A DNA stretch of 64,000 nucleotides. Source: Mercurialis annua (lineage: Eukaryota; Streptophyta; Magnoliopsida; Malpighiales; Euphorbiaceae). The notes beneath the pieces were generated by a model. It saw nothing but the letters and a program-made list of their open reading frames with translations, was not told the DNA's origin and ran no database searches. The position numbers and the translations under genes are program-made. Shown in pieces: positions 1 through 9,818 of the stretch. How positions within the stretch are numbered: the first letter of the stretch is position 1; every line of letters begins with the position of its first letter. The stretch is from assembly GCF_937616625.2 (NCBI RefSeq), contig NC_065571.1:12402501-12466500 (forward strand), written 5' to 3'.

Positions 1-140
1 TTTATAAATTACAGTCTAATTTAAAATACTTTTTTTTGATCATTTAAGGCAAGTCTTTCGAATTAAATAAATTAATCATGATTTTGATGACGTGCCAGCC
101 ACTGAATGTATATATATAAATAGGGAGATTGTTAGCTTAC

Positions 141-2540
141 CTGATCTTGCAAGTGAGACGTATCAGATTTCCACCATAATAAACCTGACAGGATTGCTAC
201 ACCCAAAACTCGGAATATTCTGAGAGCAGAAAATGATTCATTCTTCCTTTCTTTTAGTCCTCTCCTTGTCAACACTGAAAACTGTTGCCACCAGCTCGTC
301 GCCCACCTTTCACTATTCTTCTGCTTATCATTTGAACTGTCCTGACTATGGTTGTCGGATCGTTCGACCTCCGACTTTAATCCGTTTTTGATGTTGCTCT
401 TATATGCAGAAACCAGAGCCTGCTTGATCATGTCTTCATCCTTGTGATCATCTGATGATACCCCTACAAAAAAACACGAGCCAATAATTAGGATTTTATA
501 TTTTTTCTATTTAACAAAAATATTTAATTGCTAATTAAATAAAAAATAGTGCAATTACCCTATTCATAGTTAAATAGAAAAATATTTAACCAATATGTAG
601 ATGTCCAAAAATAACTAATTGTAATATTTTTCTATACGGATGTCGAAAAATAGTGAAATTACCCTATTCACATAGTTAAATAGGAAAATATTAAATCATA
701 TAGTATCATTAATCACACCAAAATATAACAAATGAAATGTTGAGAAGCATTCAAATAAAAGTCACATAGCTCGTAACCGCAATGAAATTTAACCTAGTAA
801 AAGAGATGAGAAGAATAAAAATTTTATATATTTATACCATTTGCTAGATCCAAGAGGAAATCAGCAGGATTTGTAGCGACTAATGGAGGTGGGAATCCAA
901 TTCCGGCAAAGTAATCGATAACTTCCGATCCCTTTCCGAAATACAAAGGGTTACCTTCGGATAACAGCAACACCTTATCAAACATATAGAACAATTTACT
1001 TGAAGGCTGATGTATAGTCATCACAATTGATCGTCGTCGTGGCTCCGACATCATACGAACAATCCGATAAGCTGTCGTGGAGTCAAGGCCCGAAGTAGGT
1101 TCATCCAAGAAAAGCAAACTAGGGTTTATAAGTAGTTCTTGCCCTATGCTAACTCTTTTCCGCTCACCACCTGAAACCCCTCGTAAGAATGGCCCTCCTA
1201 TTATAGTATTCTTGCAACTAGTTAAACCTAGTTGTGTAATAACATTTTCTGCATGCATGGCTTTCTCTTTTTCTGTCAGATTATTGGGTAATCTAAGCAA
1301 AGCTGTGAAAACTAACGTTTCTGTTACTGTTAAATGAGGGTAATGAACATCATCTTGAGCAACGAATCCGAGGTTTCGTTTCATTGAATTGGAGAATTTG
1401 TTTCCATTGTAGGTTATGGTTCCGTCTAATTTGCCACCAAGTTTGCCTCCTAATGCAGTCAACAACGTTGTTTTGCCGCTGCCCGATGGACCTAAAATTG
1501 CGAGCATTTCATTTGGTAAAACTGTGCCTGTAATTCCTTTTAAGATCGTTTTTTCTTCTACTTGTTCTCTGTTTTTATTTATAAACCATTGCTGTCTCTT
1601 TGATTCAACCTTGTACATGATGTCTTCAAACTGTTGAAGCATGTCATGTCATGTTAATCACTGGCAATTTGATTTAAGACACAAAAGTAAAATCCCAATG
1701 GAAAAATACGTTTACTGTATCAATGGGAAAAATGTATTTACTTAATTATTGTATATTTGATGATTTTTTTGACAATTTACTGATTAATTGAAGGATAAAT
1801 GAATCTATCTAGCAACAACTTTAGACAGAGGCGGAACTATTCTTAAGTTAGTGTGTGCTCCAACGCTGGATAAGACCGATATTTGTTTTTTAAATTATAA
1901 CATACTTAAAGTAGAGATAAATTTATAGTGAATTCAAGACTAGGCTGAAGTTAAGTTCGGACTGTCGAAAAATTATAGGTGAATTAAGAATTAAACTTGG
2001 ATGAAATAACATTCTGGTTCCGCCACTGATTTTAAATTGCTTGCTAAATATAACATGATCTTTAAATCTTGTCATATACACCGTTATCTTTTCAACATTT
2101 TAACAAATAATCCAAAACCCATTTGAAGCTGATGTGATATGATTTTATATGTCATTTTGGGGTAGATGAATAGCATGCTCCGGATCAATCCTTAAAGAGT
2201 CGTGAGTATGTTTGGTAAAAGTTACAAAATGATAAGATAAATGACAAATTGAAAGATCATGTCATATCTATTAAACATATAAAAATTATGGATAAATAAA
2301 TATATTTTATCTACTGGAAAATGGGAGGGTAAGCATATATATTTACTAATTAATTGCTATAAATTTATTAAGATGAGAAGAACATTCAATTTTTAAGGTT
2401 ATTGAATTAAAAAACAAGTTACATACCTGCAAAGTAATAGGACAATTAGCTATTTCAAAGATAGATGCATCTTTAAGCTCCTTCTTGTTAGTTTGTGATT
2501 CAATATCTGCCATTTCTTGGTCCATGCTCATAACTCTCAT
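141..2540 (-). CDS. ABCG (WBC) half-size transporter, ABCG9-like, partial
   Basis: Half-size ABC transporter of the G subfamily, a plasma-membrane ATP-driven exporter that works as a dimer. Exons on the minus strand: 2427-2540 (38 aa; Met at 2540, with in-frame Met alternatives shortly after), 838-1630 and 141-463, joined by GT-AG introns with matching phase. The last exon, carrying most of the membrane domain, lies beyond the left edge, so about 410 residues are visible. Exon 2 holds the nucleotide-binding domain: Walker [11 protein letters not shown]-loop FVAQDD, signature [10 protein letters not shown], Walker [14 protein letters not shown]-loop TIHQPSS. Exon 3 holds the linker and first membrane segment (SGLLWWKSD). 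Intron positions match the plus-strand paralog at 46819-51342. Just before the H-loop this copy reads SEPRRRSIV where the paralog has [11 protein letters not shown], two residues shorter. The substrate cannot be read from sequence; ABCG9/ABCG14 relatives carry sterol conjugates or cytokinins. Confidence 0.9.
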
Positions 2541-2695
2541 TGAATTATGTCATATAAATCAAAATTTCAAAAATGAAAATGCAATTATTCATTGCTATTT
2601 AATCATATAATTTTCTGAGTGTGTTTTCTCTCACTTTTTTTACCACTAATTGTACGTTTTTTTTTTTTTCATTCACAAGTCTATGTGATGCATTG

Positions 2696-2703
2696 TATTT
2701 ATA
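2696..2703 (-). promoter_or_regulatory. Candidate TATA box of the minus-strand ABCG gene
   Basis: TATAAATA on the minus strand, about 155 bp upstream of the first Met codon. That distance leaves room for a 5' UTR of roughly 120 bp. It is a motif match only. Confidence 0.45.
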
Positions 2704-3828
2704 AGAAAGAATTTATGCAGGGGTTGGTAGGAATTTAAAGATAACATATTAGATATCAGTTTTGCTTCAAATTTTATGATCCAAAAGAATAGACATGTAT
2801 CTTAAATGAAAATATAATTTATATAGCCACATGTTTTAATAAAATGACAAAAATATTTTTAAAATAATTTTATAACAATCTCATCCGTCAATTTTGTAAT
2901 TTATAATAAAAAATTTCAACTTAAACCTATTTTCGGACATATAACTCTCGTTTTAACCAATATAATTAACCATTTTAAATTGAAATACAAAGAATTAACT
3001 ATATAAAATAACCGTCCATAGAATAAATAAATCATTAATTATGAAAATAAATTTAGAAAATAAGATAAAAATGAGGGTTGGATCATGTATTTTTTGCAAA
3101 TTACAAAATTCATAAATTATTTTAAGGATATATTTATTATTTGAAAAAATGTTCGTATCTACCCACAACTATGGCTCGTTTGTCAATTTATACTATGATT
3201 TTAAATTTTATCAGTTTGATTTAATCATTTTTCTCGAACTTTGCCTAATGTACCCACAGCCTGTTTAGAGATAATAAGACGTAATATTATATGTCCACAT
3301 GTACAAAGCGTATTTTATTTGGCATATATAACAATGTGCCATGTCAGATAAAAACAATGTACGAATACATTTGAAAATATTTGAAAAAATAATGGATTAA
3401 ACTGGTAAAATTTTAATATTTTTAGCTAACGAGATACAATTAAGTATAAATAAAAGTATTTTATTTTATCATTTGATCAAAGATGTGAATGTTTAAAACT
3501 CTTTTTGCTATTATAAATTGAATGGTATGTGAAATCTATGATTGTGTTTTCTTTTCTCTACTCGTGATCAGATTCTCATAACGTTTACAATTCTTCATTG
3601 TTGAGTCAACTATGGTTGTTGATGCGGGCATGTAATGGTTCGTGTTACCCTCAACTCGAAGTACAAAGATGCTCATTAGTTTCGACCTTCTTCAGATTAA
3701 CAATTGCATTATATATATATGAAAACAAAACATGTGATTACCATATCTTTGACAAATCAAACTTAATTTTTATTTTGCTATCCAAATTGATTGTTTTCTT
3801 GACAGAACAATTGTAACTTTTAATTACT
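2704..3828. other. AT-rich intergenic stretch
   Basis: I see no gene and no bounded element here. Short open frames (for example 3598-3816) lack codon structure and resemble no family I know. Confidence 0.5.
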
Positions 3829-4190
3829 AATAGAATCTGCGTTCTGATCCAACGATTAAACCTGCAAAATAAAGTAAAAGGTTAATCGAATGGTGGTTGT
3901 CCGATTAACTCTCCGATGTTAAAGTCAGTATTGAATGTTGAGCAGAGTTTTAGTATATTGAATGTAATTGTGTTGTTATGCATACCTCAAACTCTTTATA
4001 TAGTGGTTTAAGAGAATACCTAGCTGAGTTCAAGTAGGAAAGTGATTCCTATTTAGTCATTTGGCTGAATAGAAAAAAAATCATGATTTATAGGAAGTCT
4101 TATTTAGAAATATCTTTCTAAAAGCTTATATTCCTAAATAGGAGTTTGTCTTTAAATAGGAATGTAATCCTGTATATAGGGTAAGCTTGG
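3829..4190 (-). mobile_element. Relic LTR fragment related to the 51.9-52.5 kb LTR
   Basis: The reverse complement aligns along most of its length with 52200-52495. Shared landmarks include the TATATAAAGAG TATA region, the GGTATGC segment, ACATCGGAGAGTTAATCGGAC and the terminal GGATCAGAA segment. It is diverged, carries small indels and stops near where the PBS would begin. It is best read as a solo or truncated LTR of the same Ty3/gypsy family, inserted on the minus strand long ago. No target duplication was recognised. Confidence 0.7.
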
Positions 4191-4391
4191 TTTGGTTTGG
4201 TTCGGAGAAATCTAAAATTAAACCAGACCAACACTAAAGAATGAATATCAAACTGTATCTCTTCGGTTAGCGGCTAATTCGGTTCGGTTAACTGCGGTTC
4301 GATTATGTCGGTTAACCGTTTAAAATAAGTACTTAAATTCAAATTAAAATTCAAAAAATACAAGTATGAAATGAGTAATTTTTACAGACTT

Positions 4392-5088
4392 TTTTTTTGA
4401 ATTGATCGGATCTCATTAAATTGAATATGAAACAGTTACATTTGTAAGAAACTCGGGATAATTTGAAAACTAAATCTGATGACCTGACATGGAACAAATA
4501 ACATGCTACATGATTCGCAGACCTTACTTACAAAAATAAAAATAAATTACTAACTGTTTCGCGAATTAAATACAGTCTTCAATCACTCTTCTTTCAAATT
4601 TCTCCAAACACCCGCAAACTCACAACATCCGATTCAATCAACACTTGATATAACTCCTTCTAAAAAAGAGACAACAACTCCTTCTAAAAAGGAGACAACA
4701 AACCTTTCACAGAGAAAGGACAACAAACCTTTCATAAAGAAAGGACAAAATAAAACATTCATAAAAAAGACAAACAATAAAAAATAAATAAAATTAGTAT
4801 AGCTCATAGATGAATCCATTTTGTTACTGAAAAATCTTCAATCTATCGTCGCTTCTTGATAATTGAATTGCGCTTCGTGATAAATTTTAATCTGTCAGAA
4901 AAATGAAAAAGAATTGGCTATTTATTATATTCTATGAAATTAAAATAACATAAACAAAAGGGGTGGCTACCGTCAATAGTAAAGTTATGCCATTGACGGC
5001 TGCCGAAGAAAAAATAAGAAAAAAACTCTAGACGGTTAGGGTTTGTTAGAGAGAAAAGAGAAGAGAAGTGAAAGTGTTAGTAGTTAGC
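4392..5088 (-). mobile_element. LINE-tailed composite retroposon with 15-bp TSD
   Basis: It is flanked by perfect 15-bp copies of AATTTTTACAGACTT at 4377-4391 and 5089-5103. The T-run at 4391-4398 is the poly(A) tail read on the opposite strand. The tail-proximal 200 bp (4400-4600) resembles the 3' end of the LINE at 7312-8883, sharing for example CTGATGACCTGACATG and GATTCGCA. The 5' part (4800-5088) instead looks like an mRNA leader: a CT-rich start, AAACCCTAACCG and a stem CCGTCAAT/ATTGACGG. The middle holds hairpin tandem repeats. It may be a LINE 5' UTR joined to its 3' end by deletion, or a chimera from template switching. It has no protein-coding capacity that I trust. Confidence 0.7.
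4652..4775. repeat. Five 24-26 bp hairpin-forming tandem units
   Basis: The units start at 4652, 4676, 4700, 4725 and 4750. Unit 2 pairs CTCCTT with AAGGAG. Units 3 and 4 pair CCTTTC with GAAAGG. The fifth unit is decayed. Translation gives a repetitive Phe/Leu/Val string, which I do not regard as a gene. Confidence 0.7.
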
Positions 5089-5103
5089 AATTTTTACAGA
5101 CTT

Positions 5104-6550
5104 AATCAAGCCTAACCGGCCAACTCCTAAATGGCTAAATATATTACACAAGTTCTTATACTTGTGTGCAATACAAGTATAAAAAAAAAGGTCTAAATAA
5201 TTACAACCATTTTTAATTACTATTCAAAAATTTAGGTTAAGTATAAGACCTAAATTATACACATAAACTAGTCAACTTCAAAAAAGGAGTTTGCAGGCCA
5301 GCTTTAAACTTTTCCCCAAAACAACAGCAGCTGCAAAATAGAAAATACAAAGATATGATAAGGTTGGGTATAAAGAAAATAATTGAATATTGAATGAAAC
5401 TAATGCATAATGCAATTCTCATAAGTTAGGCTTAGCACTCATAGTTTTTAAGCCAATAATAACCCAACTTTTAAAGACAACAAAAACTGGTGTCACATAA
5501 TTAAAAATCAAGTAATTGTGGGCTTAAAAGTAGAAGTTTCATCATAGCCAAGAACATAAATGAAAATTTAGCATAAGACAGAAAAATCCATAAGTATTTT
5601 CAGTTACTACTCAGCAAACTACTCAATAGATCTCATCAATGTCAATTGCTAAACTTGATTATCATTCAAGCTCACTATGGAAGGAAGATATTCTTGACTT
5701 GGCTATCACTCATTATGTGCCTATATATAGAGCATTCTTGCGTAGAGATAAGCATTCACTTACATTTTGACTCACACATACATTTGTGTAGACATTTTGT
5801 ATAAAATTCTCTCAATCATTATTCTATTTTCACTTTTTTTTTATATTTTCTTGAGGTGTAACAATTTCATTGTTATGTTCAATATGACAGTGGATTGCTA
5901 AACCCTTAAACTAGGATTAGGAATGTAGCCTAGTTAAAGGGAAATTCTTAATTATTTCTTATTACATCTCATTAATATTTTAAACAAGATTTTTCTTTAA
6001 TCTTCATGAGATAACCATGATATTAAGATTGATCACCTTAATCTTTTTATCCTACAATTTATGTGAAGTACTTGACCGTGAAGCATGAATTAAGATCAAG
6101 AGATTAAACAAAATTTACTTAGAATATGAATATGTCTAAAGAATTGTGATGGCGTTAATTATTTTACTTAATGGGTTTAATTAATTAACATAGTTATTGG
6201 AAAATATTTAGAATTAATTAAACACACATTTGTATCTTGGAAGAGAACAAATATATTATAGTAATTATCATAAAAAAGCTTTTGAGATGTATTATTAACT
6301 ATGGTAGAATTTCCTTTCAACTATGGTGAGCCCCGAAATTCTAGTTGCTTTAAATCTTAATATCTTACCAAAAATATTTGTTTACTTTTCTTTACTTAAT
6401 TATTTGTTTTCAAAACCAAATCAACTTAATAGAACGGTTACTTTACGAAAGTTAAATTAAATAACATTTTAAAGAGTTCATCCCTTGTGGATTCGACCTC
6501 GGAATACTCCGAGTATTACTTGCGACAATTGATTTTGTGCACTTTCAGAA
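5104..6550. other. Non-coding stretch with a probable old repeat
   Basis: There is no gene. From about 5860 to 6545 the text looks like a dispersed repeat, ending in a TGTGGATTCGACC segment followed by TATTACTTGCG. A similar arrangement appears reverse-complemented at 63838-63915. I could not assign a family or boundaries. Confidence 0.3.
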
Positions 6551-6558
6551 TTAACCGA

Positions 6559-7290
6559 TCATTTTGCTAGAGCTCCCTCCTTGGCTAGGCTCAGTGTTCC
6601 GAATTCTTGAAAGTAGATGGGTGATGACCGTCCCGTTTGTGGTGGGGCTACCAGGGTGAAGGGACTGTCGTTGGGTGTTTCCCAGACTTCCTGATTCGGT
6701 GGGCCTTTTTCTTTGGTTGTGGGGTTTGATAGGCTTTTCTTGGTTTCTATCATCCTGGGATCCAATCACTAAATATTTATTAGATAATGAGTTCCCATAA
6801 ATGGCACCAAATGATGGATCCAAAAATGCGGTGATATATTGATTCTATCGTATCCGTTTGAGGTTTGTGAATGAGTCGGATCTCCTGTATACGACAAATA
6901 AAGGAAGCAGCAAAGAGTAAACTTTGGACTTTGGGCCCCGAATTCACTCAGATGCTTAAGTCAGTGTGGTATTGGTTGAGAGTGATAAATGTGTGTAAAA
7001 TGTAAAGGAATGAGACTTTTATCCTTTTAAAGGCTTTTCCGCGTGTTCTTCTTCTTATGAGCGATGTGAGATTATTGGATATTGTGATGTTTCATCAGTT
7101 ATGTAAATCCCTCTTAAACTTCAAAAAGTATCGAACTTGTAAAATAAGAAAAATCATAAGTAAATGCAAGACAAACGTTGGACCGATTGTTAATTTAGTT
7201 AAATCGATTAAACTAGTAAAACCTTGAACCTGTAGCGACATAAGTTTTGCTATCAATCAGAGTTTTAAAATATCTATTAAAATTATACAT
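6559..7290 (-). mobile_element. LTR retrotransposon fragment: LTR end, PBS, gag N-terminus
   Basis: On the minus strand, an LTR-like tract (about 6830-7290) is followed by a PBS-like TTGGTGCCATTTATGGGAAC at 6791-6810. This has the form of the TTGGCGCC...TGTGGGAA site at 52496. A short open frame (6559-6765, 68 codons, starting MDPRMIETKK) follows in the place where gag begins, and it has the hydrophilic Pro/Thr/Lys-rich character of a gag N-terminus. The fragment stops abruptly near 6551. It is probably a Ty3/gypsy relic; the gag assignment rests on position more than on similarity. Confidence 0.5.
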
Positions 7291-7336
7291 TCTTTATATT
7301 TTGAGATACTTTTTTTTTAGAAAACAAAATACTTCA

Positions 7337-8031
7337 TTAGATCAAATCGGAAGCGATAACAGTTGTAAGAAATTCAAAAAAATGGCTAAAGCACTCCTGA
7401 TGACCTGACATGAAACGGGAAAATTGCGCTAATACACGCGTAGCCTGATTCGCACATCGCCTTACATAGAAAAAACTTAAATTAATAAACTGTTTCGCTA
7501 ACTCCCTACAATTCATAATCAAAGGGTATGTGTCCGCTCTAGTTGGATTCCGAATATCCAAAATAACCTCCAACGCGTCTGATTCCACCACTATCGATCT
7601 TGAGCCGCTCAATGCTTCTTGGATATCCATGATTTTAGCAACCTGAGAGCCAAGGTTTCCCGAAATGTTTCTCACTCTAGCTTGCACAAGTTTACCCTCA
7701 TAGTCCCTCACCAAAAAACCCAAGCCAATCGAAGACCCATCTACATTGCAACTTGCATCAACATTGACTTTCCACACACCCATTTTAGGCTTAACCATTT
7801 GACAGCCCCATCACCTTTCTCCATAATATTTATCAAAGCTTCAACAGAGTGCACTCTAGCTGATTGCCATGCCAGAAGAAGATAGCTTGCAACGTTGACA
7901 AATTCCAAGACTGAATTCAACCACACCTGGTCATTACAATGAACCCAAATATTTTGTCTGACCAACTCCTTCAAGAAACAAATTGCACGTGCGTGGGCCA
8001 TGCCACGACAATTCCAAACTAAACAACTCAT
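7337..8031 (-). pseudogene. LINE ORF2 remnant: endonuclease start joined to RNase H
   Basis: The start codon at 8031 begins MSCLVWNCRGMA, the typical opening of the plant LINE endonuclease (WNCRG). After about 27 residues it jumps to sequence of the zf-RVT/RNase H linker, then GVWKVNVDAS, the RNase H start. The acidic residue in VVESDALEV is also visible. A one-base deletion near 7790 splits the reading into two frames (7741-8031 and 7337-7798). About a thousand codons are missing relative to an intact ORF2. It is not functional. Confidence 0.8.
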
Positions 8032-8540
8032 TGTTCTGGACAGGCCTGGAATCCAGAGCCCACCGGTTTGTCACTACTTGAGTCTATAATCATATCTAAG
8101 TTATGAAAACTAGACCCAACATCCAACTTCAAAAGCCCAACTCCACCAGCCCCATGTTTCCTCTTAGAATCTGCCTCCACCACATCATCATCTATTGCCA
8201 AAACTGTGTCAACAAATCCCTTAGAATTAGGAATCAGTTGCTGATTCGTATTTCTTTCCTTCAAGCCATATATTTTCTTTCCATAAGAATAAGATGTATC
8301 TTGCTCATATCTGCCGTTATTTTCAAATTTGAATGCATAATTTGAATTAATATTGAACAGATTTTATGAGAACTTGCCATTTTGAATCTCCACGTCATTG
8401 TCATCTTGTTTCTTGGAAACCCTAGTTGGACTGTCATCCCTCGGCCATTTCTCACCAAGCTTCATATCTACCTTCCTCATAATATTTCTCGAATACGCCC
8501 GCCGCAAAACAGCTCTAATAAGTTAGAAAAATTTGCTCTC
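8028..8540 (-). pseudogene. LINE ORF1 C-terminal remnant
   Basis: It is read on the minus strand immediately upstream of ORF2. Its stop TGA overlaps the ORF2 start as ATGA at 8028-8031. The visible text is the low-complexity hydrophilic C-terminal tail (for example KWPRDDSPTRVSKKQDDND). It contains an in-frame TAA near 8365, and I see no zinc knuckle or DUF4283 region. Confidence 0.6.
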
Positions 8541-8631
8541 CAATGCACCTACAAAAACAAGACAAAATGATTGCAAAAACAGACCAGAAGATGAGAACCA
8601 CTCAGTGACAGGAAGCAAAGCTGAGCTGCAA

Positions 8632-8697
8632 ACTTGCCAGATGCAAGACTTTTACTTGCCAGATGCAAGACTTCTACTTGCTAGATGCAAGACTTCT
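8632..8697. repeat. 22-bp repeat, three copies
   Basis: The units start at 8632, 8654 and 8676. Each contains the self-complementary CTTGCCAGATGCAAG (stem CTTGC/GCAAG), with one or two base changes between copies. They lie in the 5' region of the LINE at 7312-8883. Confidence 0.85.
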
Positions 8698-8900
8698 ACT
8701 ATTTTTTCATCTACATTTAATTGGATTTTTCAGTTTAATCAAGAGGAGGAGTTGCCCCCAACATATACTTTCTCATATATAACAATGGAAATTTTGAAAA
8801 AAGTAGCAGCCTTGTTCTCAGATTTCATGGCCGCCCCTGTTGATATGTCATACAGAACTCACATATCTAAACATGAAATCTTATATATTTTGAGATACTT

Positions 8901-9640
8901 AAAATAGAAAAATTGTCTATTTTTATGAAAGAGAAGATCTGTTTTCTCCAATTTTTTAAAACCTCGGTATATTCTTCTAGATTTTAGATATTAAATAACT
9001 ACAACTTTCTTTGTTTTCTTTTTCCATCAAAAATAGATCATTTATAGATAAAATCATCGAAGTATACCGTAAATCAACTGATAAAAAATGTCAAAAATCA
9101 ACTAAACAACATAATATTAATCTAAGAATGAAATTTTGAAATGCCAATACATCAAAAGAATTCAAGCGGTGAAAATTTAGTTGCGCTATTTGCAACTTTA
9201 GAACTCTTATCTTTAAACGTGCTCGGTCTCCAATCAATTCCAATGAGATGATTAAAATTTTGCACCCTCAGAAATTTTGAATTTAAAAATTAAACAAACG
9301 CTAAATAATCTGACTATTATGGAAAACTACACAATCAAACTCGGAAAAAACATCATAAATCATATTAAAAGCCACACATATGCACATAGAGATGGCCGGA
9401 AGATGATTTTTGTGGTTGACACCACAAAATTAACTTCTGCCACCATCAAAGCATTAAAATTGTACCTAGAAAATAAAAACTTTTAAAGACACGTCACTTG
9501 TTGTTGAGAGAGCACTGCTTTTCTTTCTTATCCACTACTTTGCCTATAACTAAGGCATAAAACTAGAGGTGATACTAACTAGTTTATGTTTTTTTTTATC
9601 TAATTATAAAATTTATTCATTAATACAAATTGAAATTTTA
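8901..9640. other. Intergenic stretch before the long LINE
   Basis: It is AT-rich with no supported gene. A 69-codon open frame at 9277-9486 ends in a plausible-looking segment (GRKMIFVVDTTKL), but I do not recognise it and it has no identifiable neighbours. Confidence 0.35.
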
Positions 9641-9818
9641 CACAGCTATTGCGAACAAAAAAAATATAACCTCGAGCTGGTTTTTACTTTGGCTTTTCTT
9701 CCCTCCGTTTACTTTTTGTTTTTACTATCACCGCTTCACCTATTTAAATCTTTTTACTCTTTTTTCTTCAGTAACCTCTGTTTTCATCTCTCTTTATTTC
9801 TTACACTTATCAGTAAAC

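Larger units (their letters stand above)
7312..8883 (-). mobile_element. Internally deleted L1-type LINE with 17-bp TSD
   Basis: Perfect 17-bp copies of TATATTTTGAGATACTT flank the element at 7295-7311 and 8884-8900. The T-run from 7310 is the poly(A) tail. On the minus strand the order is a 5' region with a 22-bp triple repeat, the C-terminal part of ORF1, the first ~27 codons of ORF2 (endonuclease start), then directly the end of the zinc-finger region and the RNase H domain. Most of the endonuclease and all of the reverse transcriptase are absent. Because the TSD encloses the whole unit, this is an internal deletion and not 5' truncation. Confidence 0.85.

Noticed and set aside
9390..9420. 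Possible TSD for the long LINE: GCCGGAAGATGATTTTTGTGG here against GCCGCCGAAGATTTTTTGTG after the A-run at 15488
   Set aside because: It needs several mismatches or gaps, too many for an element this well preserved; probably chance similarity in T-rich text.
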